From: Alicyclobacillus contaminans DSM 17975
GTDB lineage: Bacteria > Bacillota > Bacilli > Alicyclobacillales > Alicyclobacillaceae
Reading direction: 5' to 3'
NCBI RefSeq assembly: GCF_000429525.1
Contig: NZ_AUCA01000001.1
Coordinates: 184,807 to 248,806, forward strand
DNA: 64,000 bases
Shown piece by piece: positions 1-8,011 of this stretch (positions are counted from its first letter, which is position 1; each line of letters starts with the position of its first letter). The notes below the pieces were generated by a model that was not told the origin of the DNA, did not search any database, and saw only the letters and a list, made by a program, of their open reading frames with translations. The translations under genes were made by a program, and so were the position numbers.

Positions 1-758
1 CCGGCCCGCTTCATCGGCGTGTCCTGGCCGAATTTGGCGACTTGGTCCGCCGTGAAGGTGCTCGGTATCAGCGGTGTCCAGATGGGCCCCGGCGCCACGG
101 CGTTGACGCGGATTCCGCGGTCGACCAGCTGCTTGGCGAGCGACCGGGTGAACGCCACCATCGCCCCTTTGGTCGACGCGTAGTCCACCAGTTGTGGATT
201 GCCCTCGTAGGCAGTGACAGACGCCGTGTTGATGATGGCGCTGCCCGGCGTCAGGTGGGGGAGGGCGGCCTTCGTCATGTAGAAGCAGGAGAAAATGTTC
301 GTCTGAAACGTTCGTTCCAATTGATCTCGTGTAATGTCCGCAATGCTCGCCTGGGGATGCTGCTCCGCCGCATTATTTACGAGAACATCCAATCTCCCAA
401 ACGCATCCACCACCTGTTTGACCGCCTGTTGACATTGCGTTTCATCGCGAACATCGGCGGCTATCGTCAGGCAGCGCCGTCCCAGCTGTTGGACGCGTTG
501 TCGAGTCCCCTCCGCATCGCCGTGTTCGTTCAAGTAGACGAGGGCTACGTCGGCCCCCTCACGAGCGAACGCCAGCGCGACCGACTTGCCAATGCCGCTG
601 TCGCCGCCGGTGATGAGAGCAACCTTGCCGGCCAAACGGGGAGATCCTGCGTGCGGCGCATCCTCGTGAATGGGCAGCGGATTCATCTGGGATTCCAGTC
701 CCGGCTGACGCGATTGGTGCTGTGCGGGCAACGAAGTGGGGTAAGTCATGGGTGCCAT
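1..758 (-). CDS. SDR family oxidoreductase (C-terminus beyond window)
   Basis: NAD(P)-dependent short-chain dehydrogenase whose 3' end lies outside the window; about 252 residues are visible. The reading frame shows the nucleotide-binding motif GGDSGIGK near residues 51-58, NNAAEQ near 128-133, the catalytic Ser near 180 and YASTK with Tyr193 and Lys197. The roughly 40-residue tail before the Rossmann fold and the DSGIGK variant match the general-stress SDRs of Bacillus (YhxC/YhxD/YdaD group, usually about 290-300 aa), so some 40 residues are missing. The ATG at 758 is preceded by GGAAAGGA at good spacing. The substrate cannot be read from the sequence. Confidence 0.9.
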   Translation of the reverse strand, partial: MAPMTYPTSLPAQHQSRQPGLESQMNPLPIHEDAPHAGSPRLAGKVALITGGDSGIGKSVALAFAREGADVALVYLNEHGDAEGTRQRVQQLGRRCLTIAADVRDETQCQQAVKQVVDAFGRLDVLVNNAAEQHPQASIADITRDQLERTFQTNIFSCFYMTKAALPHLTPGSAIINTASVTAYEGNPQLVDYASTKGAMVAFTRSLAKQLVDRGIRVNAVAPGPIWTPLIPSTFTADQVAKFGQDTPMKRA

Positions 759-813
759 CGGGATCAGTCCTTTCCTTCAGTATCGTCCCTAGTGTGCCAA
801 TCTCTGCCGATTT

Positions 814-1074
814 ATGTTCACGTTTCCGGTGGATTCGCCATCCCGAAGGCGCGGCGGGCAGGCGCTGCCCACGCCCATTTCCCGGACGACGGTGGCCGTG
901 GCGCCGTTGCAAACGGTGGACATTCAATTCACCGCAGACAATCCAGGCCATTGGTGTTTGCACAGTGCGAACCCGCATTGTGTCGCGGGCGACGGCCGGG
1001 CGCTCGGCGGAATGGTCGCCGCACTTCGGTATGTGGACTCAGTGGATGCAGTGGACGTCGAGAGGGCGGAATAG
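814..1074 (+). pseudogene. Decayed C-terminal fragment of a multicopper oxidase
   Basis: An open stretch of 86 codons reads like the last cupredoxin domain of a multicopper oxidase: GQALPTPISRTTVAVAP, then QTVDIQFTADNPGHW, then GGMVAALRYV. In intact enzymes the segment after DNPGHW is an HCH(x3)H copper-ligand motif; here it is LHSANPHCVAGDG, so the type-1/type-3 copper ligands are lost. Just upstream (about 800-815) a PIYVH codon run in another frame recalls the HPxHxHGH motif, suggesting a frameshift as well. No N-terminal domains are present and no clear ribosome-binding site was seen. I read it as a relic; identity rests on motif recognition only. Confidence 0.55.
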
Positions 1075-1125
1075 AGAACGAGTGGATCTGAGCGCAATGG
1101 GCAAGCTCGCGCCGTCCGCCGTATG

Positions 1126-1449
1126 TCATGGCGAGCGCTTGGCGAACCATTGCTGCAGGCGTTCCACCAAGGATTGAATGACCTGGGGCGCCTGTGTCGG
1201 CGATACGTGCCGAATCGGCAGCGCGCCGTTGCCGTACCCGAGGTTTCGCCTAGGCAGCGGTCGCTGCAAAACGTGAATGGTCGCCTGCAGGGACTGTTCA
1301 TCGACATCCTCCAGGCCCACGGTCACAATATACCAGTAGTTTCCGATTTCTTGGACGCGGTGGTACATCAGCGGATGCTGCTGCTCGAATCCTGCGTCCT
1401 TCAGGAACGCCACCGCCTCATCGTACGCGGACTTCGCAAATGTGGTCAT
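1126..1449 (-). CDS. Hypothetical protein, 107 aa
   Basis: A small soluble protein I do not recognise. It starts at ATG 1449, preceded by AAGGGCGG at suitable spacing; the frame remains open upstream to 1815, but that extension is unlikely because it crosses the promoter region of the divergent cheX-like gene. The product has amphipathic segments (AYDEAVAFLKDAG, QVIQSLVERLQQWF) and no cysteines, signal peptide or membrane segment. It is convergent with the multicopper-oxidase relic and divergent from the CheX-like gene. Confidence 0.6.
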   Translation of the reverse strand: MTTFAKSAYDEAVAFLKDAGFEQQHPLMYHRVQEIGNYWYIVTVGLEDVDEQSLQATIHVLQRPLPRRNLGYGNGALPIRHVSPTQAPQVIQSLVERLQQWFAKRSP

Positions 1450-1735
1450 GTCCGACACCGCCCTTCGTTGACTTTGCGGCCATTGTACCACATGGTGCGT
1501 CGGGCGCTGGCAGAGCGGACGGAAGGGTATGGTGCGCCGGTCGGCGCCGTGCCGCCGACGGCACAGAAGATAGTCCAAATCGCCAATTGTCGAACTCTGG
1601 TGAAACGTGATAGTATTTGTGCACATAGGCAAACGTGCACCTTCCCCGATGTGGTCTGAGGGATTGTCCGCTACCGGGTTGGCGGAGCACGCAACGCACA
1701 ACAAGTTCAACAGGATGGGGAAGGCGAGGAACGAG

Positions 1736-2191
1736 ATGTCCACGACATACGTGACTGGTTTGTTGAACGGAATGCTGAGCGCCGTCTCGACGGTGATCCC
1801 AATCCCTGCGCGCAACGAGAAACCGTTGTTGGTGGACGCGCCGATTATGAATGTGGAGATGGGCGTCCTGATTGGATTGGCCGGTCAGATCCGGGGGCGT
1901 TTCCTGTTGGCGGGAGAGCCGGCGGTTTTCGGGAACGTGGCAGAGGCCATGTTCGGCATGCGGATTGAAGGGGAAATGCTGGAATCGTTTGTCGGGGAAC
2001 TCGGAAACATGATTGGCGGCACCATGTGTACCAATGTTTCTCAGGACGGAGTGCTGTTGGACATCACGCCGCCGACCGTGTTTGTGGGAGATATCAAACT
2101 GTCCGGATTCCGGCACGCGCTGTCCGTTCCAGTGGAGCTGGAGACGAAGGGAATTTTGCAACTGGTGTTGATTGTTGAAGAAATGCCCTGA
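1736..2191 (+). CDS. cheX: CheX-like chemotaxis protein (CheC/CheX phosphatase family)
   Basis: 151-residue protein of the CheC/CheX/FliY family, which dephosphorylates CheY-P in chemotaxis. The family motif E-x-x-N followed by glycines is visible as GELGNMIGG (Glu88, Asn91). A single such motif and the length near 150 aa fit CheX rather than the two-motif CheC. The ATG at 1736 follows AAGGCGAGGA; an upstream in-frame GTG/ATG extension is ignored because it lacks family similarity. It stands alone, about 2.5 kb from cheB, rather than in a che operon. A terminator-like hairpin follows. Confidence 0.85.
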   Translation: MSTTYVTGLLNGMLSAVSTVIPIPARNEKPLLVDAPIMNVEMGVLIGLAGQIRGRFLLAGEPAVFGNVAEAMFGMRIEGEMLESFVGELGNMIGGTMCTNVSQDGVLLDITPPTVFVGDIKLSGFRHALSVPVELETKGILQLVLIVEEMP

Positions 2192-2250
2192 TGCGGACGT
2201 ACGTCCGTGGATGCAATATGCGGATGAACGAGGATAAGCGACGGACCAAG

Positions 2251-2288
2251 AATGGCGTGCCGATGCCGTGATCCATGGGCACGCCATT
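2251..2288 (+). terminator. Inverted repeat downstream of cheX
   Basis: AATGGCGTGCC (2251-2261) pairs perfectly with GGCACGCCATT (2278-2288), an 11-bp stem with a 16-nt loop. The following bases (TGGTGTG) form only a weak U-tract. It is probably the transcription end of the cheX-like gene. Confidence 0.5.
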
Positions 2289-2398
2289 TGGTGTGTTCAC
2301 CGGATGGCATCCAGGCATGTCGTGATGACGGGCATACCCCGGAGGACTCCACGCGGTCTTGCGGCGCATGGGGGATTCGGATATGGTGAAACGAGAGA

Positions 2399-3175
2399 AT
2401 GGAAAGCGGGGAATCAAAACTGGCTCAGCATCGTGTGCGTCTGTTGGCGCTCGACATGGATGGAACCACGTTGCAAAATCACGAAGAAATCTCGGATGAA
2501 ACGCGCTGGTGGTTGTTCCGGGCGCGGGAATGCGGCATTGAGTTCACCTTTGCAACGGGTCGACACATCCGCGGACTCCCGTCAACGTACGCTGCGGCAC
2601 TCGGTGTACGGGTGCCCATCGTCACCATGAACGGCGGTGAGGTGTGGACTCCGGACGGTCAACTGATTGAACGGCACACGCTGCCGACGGAGGATGTCGC
2701 CTGGTTGCACGAATTGGCGCGGACCTATGGTGAGCGGATTGGGTTCTGGTCCGCGTACACGGGCGGCCTGGCCGATTGGGATGAATTCGCGAAGACGTAC
2801 GCGGAGCGGGCGTGGCTGAAAGTCGGATTCTTCGCGGAGGACGAAGCCGTTGTCGCGGAGCTGTGGCAGGTGTTGGGCGCGCACGGAGGATTTGAGTTGA
2901 CCAACTCCCATCCCCTCAACATTGAGGTGAATCCCAAGGGCGTGACCAAGGCCAGCGGACTGCAGACGGTGGTGGACTTCCTCGGCTGGTCGGCGGAGGA
3001 GGTCGCGGCCATTGGCGACAGCTACAATGACATCCCGATGCTGCGCTGGGCTGGTCTCGGCATTGCCATGGGAAATGCGCAGGAGGCGGTGAAGGCCGAG
3101 GCGGACTGGGTCACCGCCCGGTGCGACGAAGAGGGCGTCGCACGGGCGATTGAACGTTTGTTGCACCAACCCTAA
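2399..3175 (+). CDS. Cof-type HAD-superfamily phosphatase
   Basis: 258-residue haloacid-dehalogenase phosphatase of the Cof/YidA group (HAD subclass IIB), which dephosphorylates sugar phosphates or other phosphometabolites in the cytoplasm. Motif I is LDMDGTTL with Asp19 and Asp21, motif II is in FATGR (Thr53), the basic residue is in NPKGVTK (near 179-184) and motif IV is GDSYND (206-211). Between motifs II and III lies the C2-type cap. The start overlaps AGAGAATGG; an internal ATG further down would remove motif I, so the upstream start is needed. The substrate is not predictable. Confidence 0.9.
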   Translation: MESGESKLAQHRVRLLALDMDGTTLQNHEEISDETRWWLFRARECGIEFTFATGRHIRGLPSTYAAALGVRVPIVTMNGGEVWTPDGQLIERHTLPTEDVAWLHELARTYGERIGFWSAYTGGLADWDEFAKTYAERAWLKVGFFAEDEAVVAELWQVLGAHGGFELTNSHPLNIEVNPKGVTKASGLQTVVDFLGWSAEEVAAIGDSYNDIPMLRWAGLGIAMGNAQEAVKAEADWVTARCDEEGVARAIERLLHQP

Positions 3176-3219
3176 GGTCTCCTCGCGCGGGCGGTGACAC
3201 AGCGGAAGAACCGCATGCG

Positions 3220-3765
3220 TCACCGTCGGCACACCCGTTTCATCCACGCCTCCACTGCGGCGCGGGCGGCCACGGCCAGCTCGCGGTAAATGTGAATCTG
3301 CTCGTCCAGCGTCATCCGCACCAATCCGCTCGTGGACGGCGCCACAAAGTCCGTGATCCCCGGAATCAGCCCAACCTCCTGAATTCCCCAAGGGACGCTT
3401 CGCTTCGGTTGCGCCGTGTGTTCGTAGACCCCTTTGCCGACGTAACATGCGAACTTTGGCTGGTACAGCCGCATCTTCTCAAGCAGTCGTGCGCGCCCTT
3501 CCGCGTATTCGGCGCTTGTGATCTCCGCCGCCGTCCGCGTCGGTCGGTCGACCAGATTGGTGAAGCCGTACCCGAATTCGTCCAGCAATTGTGGACTTTC
3601 CTCCGGTGCGTACAGCCGCGGCGTCAGGCCGCTGCCGTACAGGACGCGGTAGAACCGGTTGTTGCGGCCTGCATAATTGAATCCGCGTTGGTACGAGGCG
3701 GGCGAAGGGTTGAACCCGATGAACAGCACCGTCAATCCGCGCTGCAACCGTTCGGTGATGGGCAA
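3220..3765 (-). CDS. mug: G/U mismatch-specific DNA glycosylase (MUG family)
   Basis: 181-residue member of the uracil-DNA-glycosylase superfamily, MUG/TDG branch, which excises uracil or alkylated/etheno bases opposite guanine. The active-site loop is GFNPSPAS (residues 17-24), with the catalytic Asn; the second loop is APSTSGLVR (142-150). The central cysteine-lysine segment CYVGKGVYEH is typical of the family. Length matches family members (about 165-190 aa). The next gene upstream on the same strand ends 7 bases before this start, so the two are likely co-transcribed. Confidence 0.9.
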   Translation of the reverse strand: MPITERLQRGLTVLFIGFNPSPASYQRGFNYAGRNNRFYRVLYGSGLTPRLYAPEESPQLLDEFGYGFTNLVDRPTRTAAEITSAEYAEGRARLLEKMRLYQPKFACYVGKGVYEHTAQPKRSVPWGIQEVGLIPGITDFVAPSTSGLVRMTLDEQIHIYRELAVAARAAVEAWMKRVCRR

Positions 3766-3772
3766 CGCAGCA

Positions 3773-4624
3773 TCACTTCCCCTTTTTCGTCATCTCTGCA
3801 AGCCGGTCCCACGCCTCCGTCGGGACGGCTTCCAACTCGTTGAATTCGCCCGCGCCTTTCAACCACTCTCCGCCGTCTATGGTGATGACTTCTCCGTTGA
3901 TGTAGGCGGCGTAGTCGGAAATCAGGTAGGATGCGAGATTCGCCAGTTCCGACTTGTCTCCAACCCGCCCCATCGGCACGCGGGCCACCAGCTTTTCATG
4001 GAGGTCTGGCGTCGGCGCGAGGCGAGACCAGGCACCTTCCGTCGGAAACGGCCCCGGTGCGATGGCCACGTGTCGGATACCGTATTTTGCCCATTCCACG
4101 GCGAGTGAACGCGTCAGTGCCAGAACACCCGCTTTTGCCGCGGCGGATGGGACCACATAGCCCGATCCGGTCCACGCGTAGGTGGTCACGATGTTCAGCA
4201 CGGTTCCGGGTTGACCGGCGGCAATCCACCGCTTGCCGAGCTCCAACGTGCAATAGACCGTTCCGTGCAGGACAATGCCGAGCACTGCGTCAAACGCTCG
4301 ATGCGACAGCCGCTCGGTGGGACTGATGAAGTTTCCCGCCGCATTGTTGACGAGCACGTCAATGCGCCCGAAGTGCTGCATGACCGTATCCAGCATGGTC
4401 GATACCTGTTCCGGATGGCGTACATCACAGGCCACTGGGAGGACGGGGTAAGCGCTTGCAGCGGACATCTCGTTTGCTGCGGCTTCCAGGACTTCCTGAC
4501 GACGGCTGGCGATGGCGACCTTTGCGCCAAGACTCAAAAATCGTTCACACATGGCCCGGCCGAGGCCGGTTCCGCCGCCGGTGACGAGCACGATTTTGTC
4601 TTTGAGGAGATTGGGTTGAAACAC
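3773..4624 (-). CDS. SDR oxidoreductase, 2,4-dienoyl-CoA reductase type
   Basis: 283-residue short-chain dehydrogenase with cofactor motif TGGGTGLG (15-22) and NNAAGNF near 92-98. In place of the canonical YxxxK it carries SGYVVPSAAAKAG; this GSGY/FVVPSAxAKAG pattern is that of NADPH-dependent 2,4-dienoyl-CoA reductases of the DECR type, which remove double bases at even positions during oxidation of unsaturated fatty acids. Length is family-typical. It probably forms a two-gene unit with mug, 7 bp apart. No other beta-oxidation genes are near, so the role is assigned from motif pattern only. Confidence 0.85.
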   Translation of the reverse strand: MFQPNLLKDKIVLVTGGGTGLGRAMCERFLSLGAKVAIASRRQEVLEAAANEMSAASAYPVLPVACDVRHPEQVSTMLDTVMQHFGRIDVLVNNAAGNFISPTERLSHRAFDAVLGIVLHGTVYCTLELGKRWIAAGQPGTVLNIVTTYAWTGSGYVVPSAAAKAGVLALTRSLAVEWAKYGIRHVAIAPGPFPTEGAWSRLAPTPDLHEKLVARVPMGRVGDKSELANLASYLISDYAAYINGEVITIDGGEWLKGAGEFNELEAVPTEAWDRLAEMTKKGK

Positions 4625-4728
4625 GCGGGCGACACCCCTTCATTTGGAATTGACGAGAACGTAGTTCTATCTTATCATGTGATGACTTTTTAACTGGGCA
4701 GATTCACAGCTTGGAGGATGGATCATCA

Positions 4729-5802
4729 ATGGAACAGCCGGTGAACGTGTTGGTGGTGGACGATTCCGCATTCATGCGTCTGACCATCACACATTTGATA
4801 GAGCGCTGTCCGAACCTGAAGGTCGTGGGCACCGCGCGGGATGGCGTGGATGCCGTAGAGAAGGCGAAGCGGCTCAATCCGGATGTCATCACGATGGATG
4901 TCGACATGCCGAAGCTGGACGGCATCGCGGCCGTTCGTGCGCTGCTGGCGCAACGCTGGCGGCCGATTGTCATGCTCAGCGCGCGCACCGAGGCGGGGAC
5001 GGCGGTCACGTTGGAAGCGCTGACCGCCGGCGCGGTGGAGTGTTTCTTGAAGACTGAATTGCTGCGTCAGGATGCACCAGAGGAACTGGTGAGCCACTTC
5101 CACCAGACCCTGCTTTCGGTGGCGAGGCGGGATCAGCCGTCCCACCCTCGCGGCCGCACGTTGCAGGCGGGGCCTATCGGCATGGAGCCCACCGGCGGTG
5201 GGCAGGCGGAAACTGGCGGGCCCATCCGGTTGGTGGTCATCGGTTGTTCAACCGGGGGCCCTCCCGCACTGAGCGCGGTGCTGCCGCAGCTGCCGGCGGA
5301 TTTCTCCGCGCCCATTCTGGTGCTGCAGCACATGCCGGCCGGGTTTACGAAGCCCCTGGCGGAACGGTTGGGCAAGCAATGCAGACTCCCGGTGCATCAC
5401 GTGGAGGGCGGAGAGCGGTTGAGAGACGGGCATATTTATATCGCCCAGGCCGGGCAGCAAACGTATGTGGAGGCGGACACGGACAGCCTGCGCCTGGCGG
5501 TGCGCGCCGAGGCCTCCGTGGAGACGCGCTATCGGCCGTCGGTGGACGTGACGCTGCTGTCTCTCCCACCGACCATTCGTCCGCATGTGCTGGCCGTCAT
5601 CATGACCGGAATGGGCAACGATGGCCTGCGCGGGTGCCAACAGTTGAAAGCGGTCGGCGGACGGGTGATGGCCGAGGCGCCGGAGACGTGCGCCGTGTAC
5701 GGCATGCCGAGAGCCGTGGTGGAGGCTGGTTTGGCGGACGCGCAGCTGCCGCTGCCCCGGATTGCCGATGGCATTTTGAACTTCGTCTCCGCTGGGCGGT
5801 GA
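4729..5802 (+). CDS. cheB: Chemotaxis protein-glutamate methylesterase/glutaminase CheB
   Basis: 357-residue two-domain response regulator that demethylates and deamidates chemoreceptors. The receiver domain (about 1-120) has DDS at 11-13, phospho-acceptor Asp57 in TMDVDMPKLDG and a Thr/Lys pair further on. The C-terminal methylesterase domain (about 165-355) has the Ser-His-Asp triad: Ser174 in GCSTGG, His201 in LQHMPAGF and Asp298 in MTGMGNDG. ATG 4729 is chosen because GGAGGAT lies just upstream; the TTG at 4711 overlaps that site. It is an orphan with no cheA, cheR or receptor gene next to it. Confidence 0.95.
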   Translation: MEQPVNVLVVDDSAFMRLTITHLIERCPNLKVVGTARDGVDAVEKAKRLNPDVITMDVDMPKLDGIAAVRALLAQRWRPIVMLSARTEAGTAVTLEALTAGAVECFLKTELLRQDAPEELVSHFHQTLLSVARRDQPSHPRGRTLQAGPIGMEPTGGGQAETGGPIRLVVIGCSTGGPPALSAVLPQLPADFSAPILVLQHMPAGFTKPLAERLGKQCRLPVHHVEGGERLRDGHIYIAQAGQQTYVEADTDSLRLAVRAEASVETRYRPSVDVTLLSLPPTIRPHVLAVIMTGMGNDGLRGCQQLKAVGGRVMAEAPETCAVYGMPRAVVEAGLADAQLPLPRIADGILNFVSAGR

Positions 5803-5961
5803 ATCCGTTCCCGAAAATTTTTTCAATGAGCACCCCCAGATGGGCGTCATCCCTGTCGAATGATTCTAAAGGAGAACCTATGGCCGCTGTGGTCTGTCAG
5901 CGGCATCGGAACGACCTGATGAGGCAGGCCGCGCGAACTGACCCAGCCGGGGGTGAAGTGG

Positions 5962-6120
5962 ATGCAGTGCTTCTGCGTACGCTGCGAGACCATGCAGGAT
6001 CATCATGCCATGCATCGCATTTTTGCGACTGGATTTCGCCGCATTGGCGGCTACGATGTTCCCCTCGGCGTGTGCGCCAACTGTCGGTTGCAACAGGTCC
6101 ATGCAGAGAAGGCCGGTTGA
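5962..6120 (+). CDS. Small zinc-ribbon protein, possibly frameshifted at its 5' end
   Basis: 52 codons encode two CxxC knuckles, CVRC near the start and CANC near residues 41-44, the layout of a minimal zinc ribbon. The local start ATG 5962 has only GGGGGTG as a ribosome-binding site. A far stronger site, AAAGGAGAACCT, precedes ATG 5880 in another frame; the two frames would join if the run of five G at 5949-5953 were four G, giving a protein of about 79 aa. The true product is therefore uncertain. It ends 2 bp from the convergent TauE/SafE gene. No function assigned. Confidence 0.4.
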   Translation: MQCFCVRCETMQDHHAMHRIFATGFRRIGGYDVPLGVCANCRLQQVHAEKAG

Positions 6121-6121
6121 A

Positions 6122-6883
6122 TCAGAGCATCGTCCACAACTGTTTGCCAATCAGCAGCAGGGTGACGCAAATGAAAATCGGCTTCACGTACGCGGCGCCG
6201 TTGCGAATTGCGACGGCGCTGCCTGCAATGGCTCCCGCCACCATGCCCGCGCCCATCAGCACCCCGTATTCCCACTGAATCGCGTGCAACACCGCAAAGG
6301 TCGCCAGTCCCCCCACGTTGCTGGCGAAGTTGAGCGCCTTCGCGTTGCCGGAGGCCTGAACATAGTCAAAACCAATCAGCACGAATGCGAAAATGAGGAA
6401 ACTCCCCGTTCCCGGACCGAAAAAACCATCATAAAAGCCGATGGCGAACGCCACCCCTGCCGCGGCGGCCACCATGCCGCGTGTCAGCCCTCGATAGGTG
6501 GACGTCTTGCCGATGTCCCGTTTGACCACCGTGTACACGGTGACGACCATCAGCATCACCACCACCATCGGCCGCAGAAATCCGCTCGGAATATGGCGAA
6601 CCAGTTCCGCTCCGCCGATGGAGCCCAGCAGGGACATGGGCAACAGGTAACGGACGAGCCGCATGTCCACCTTGCCCGACCTGAAGTAGGACAGCGTACT
6701 GGTCAGCGATGAGCAGGTACTCGCCAGTTTGTTCGTACCCAGCGCTAACGCCGGCGGCAGCCCGCTGAACAACAGCGCCGGCAACGAGATGAGGCCGCCG
6801 CCACCGACGGTCGAGTCGACAAACGATGCGATAAATCCGGAGATGAAGAGAAACGACAACATGCCGACAGTCAGATGATGCAT
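6122..6883 (-). CDS. TauE/SafE-family membrane transporter
   Basis: 253-residue integral membrane protein of the TauE/SafE (YfcA) family, proposed exporters of sulfite, sulfoacetate and other organic anions. About seven or eight hydrophobic segments are visible. The N-terminal SFVDSTVGGGG and the repeated C-half GFYDGFFGPGTGSF are the two family repeats, each in a loop between helices. The start is ATG 6883, next to the divergent MBL-fold gene. Substrate is unknown; relatives such as B. subtilis YtnM are sulfur-linked, and a sulfur-type operon lies 9 kb downstream, but linkage is not shown. Confidence 0.9.
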   Translation of the reverse strand: MHHLTVGMLSFLFISGFIASFVDSTVGGGGLISLPALLFSGLPPALALGTNKLASTCSSLTSTLSYFRSGKVDMRLVRYLLPMSLLGSIGGAELVRHIPSGFLRPMVVVMLMVVTVYTVVKRDIGKTSTYRGLTRGMVAAAAGVAFAIGFYDGFFGPGTGSFLIFAFVLIGFDYVQASGNAKALNFASNVGGLATFAVLHAIQWEYGVLMGAGMVAGAIAGSAVAIRNGAAYVKPIFICVTLLLIGKQLWTML

Positions 6884-7025
6884 GTGCAGGACTCCTCTAC
6901 CAAAGATGTGACGGCATGGTTCGCCGACGTCTCGATGACCTCATCCTACGGCAGGGTATGGGCGGGATCAATACGTGCCGTCTGCTACAATGGATGTAGG
7001 AAACCGGAAAGGAGCCGAAACCACC

Positions 7026-7985
7026 GTGCATGTGTTTCTCTGGGGCATTGGCGTGTTGGCCGTTATTGTGGTGGCGCTGGCGGGCGGCATGGTCCTGCAG
7101 TACCGCCGCTATCGGCAATCCGCGCCGCGCCCTCCGTACAAACAGCCGGCGCGCCGGGTCCGCGTGGCGGATCTGCCGGAGGACGGATTGACCGTCTGCT
7201 GGATCGGCCACTCCACGTTGTTCATTCGCTGGAATGGCCTGGGGATTTTGACCGATCCGGTCTTCTCCGAACGGGTTGGCCTGCACCTGGGGCCCGTGGC
7301 CGTTGGTCCGCGCCGGCACACCGCGCCCGCCATGACCTTGGCCGACGTGGCGCCGCATGTCGACCTGATTCTCCTCTCCCACGCGCACATGGATCATTTC
7401 GACATGCCGACCTTGCGCGCATTGGCCAATGCACGCATTGAGGTGATCACCGCTGCGGGGACGTCTCGTCTGCTGCGGCACCTGCGGTTCAGACGCGTGC
7501 GGGAACTGCACGGGGAGGCGTCGGTGACGACGGAGTGCGGGATCCGCGTGACAGCGGTGCCCGTGCGCCACTGGGGGGCCCGCTATCCCTGGAACAAGCG
7601 GTACGGCTGGACGGGGTATCTGTTGGAACACGCAGGTCAGCGGCTGTTTTTTGCCGGAGATACCGCGCATGTCCCAAGCTTCACCCACTTGCGCGCGCAC
7701 GGCGCCATCGACGTGGTGTGCATGCCCATCGGCGCGTATGCGCCGGCGTCGTTCCAGTCGGCTCACTGTACGCCGGAACAGGCTTGGCAAATGTTCGTCG
7801 ATACGGGAGGCACGTTTTTGGTGCCCATGCATTGGGATACGTTCGTGCTGTCCCAGGAACCGGTGGATGAACCGCTTCGTCGCCTGTTGGCGGCTGCGGG
7901 GGAACAGGTGGACAAAGTTGTGGTGCGTGCGCACGGCGATGTGTTCACGGTGCAGCCATCGTACGTACCGGTACCCACGACGTAA
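7026..7985 (+). CDS. Membrane-anchored MBL-fold metallohydrolase (NAPE-PLD/UlaG-like)
   Basis: Metallo-beta-lactamase-fold hydrolase of about 319 residues with an N-terminal membrane anchor (residues 3-25) and a short basic linker. The metal-binding motif is SHAHMDH (His119, His121, Asp123, His124); further ligands are in PVRHWG, FAGDTAH and PMHWDTF. The GHSTLFIRWNGLGILTDPVFSER start is characteristic of the NAPE-PLD/RomA/UlaG-type branch. GTG 7026 follows GGAAAGGAG; GTG 6975 and ATG 6990 are alternative starts with weaker signals. It lies divergent from the TauE/SafE gene. The substrate, perhaps a lipid or cell-envelope ester, is not determinable. Confidence 0.85.
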   Translation: MHVFLWGIGVLAVIVVALAGGMVLQYRRYRQSAPRPPYKQPARRVRVADLPEDGLTVCWIGHSTLFIRWNGLGILTDPVFSERVGLHLGPVAVGPRRHTAPAMTLADVAPHVDLILLSHAHMDHFDMPTLRALANARIEVITAAGTSRLLRHLRFRRVRELHGEASVTTECGIRVTAVPVRHWGARYPWNKRYGWTGYLLEHAGQRLFFAGDTAHVPSFTHLRAHGAIDVVCMPIGAYAPASFQSAHCTPEQAWQMFVDTGGTFLVPMHWDTFVLSQEPVDEPLRRLLAAAGEQVDKVVVRAHGDVFTVQPSYVPVPTT

Positions 7986-8011
7986 GGATTTAGGAAAGGG
8001 GAAGATGAAGG

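Noticed and set aside
42..1091. Long plus-strand open frame opposite the SDR gene
   Set aside because: It is the antisense shadow of a GC-rich gene; the minus-strand frame has all SDR motifs and a good ribosome-binding site.
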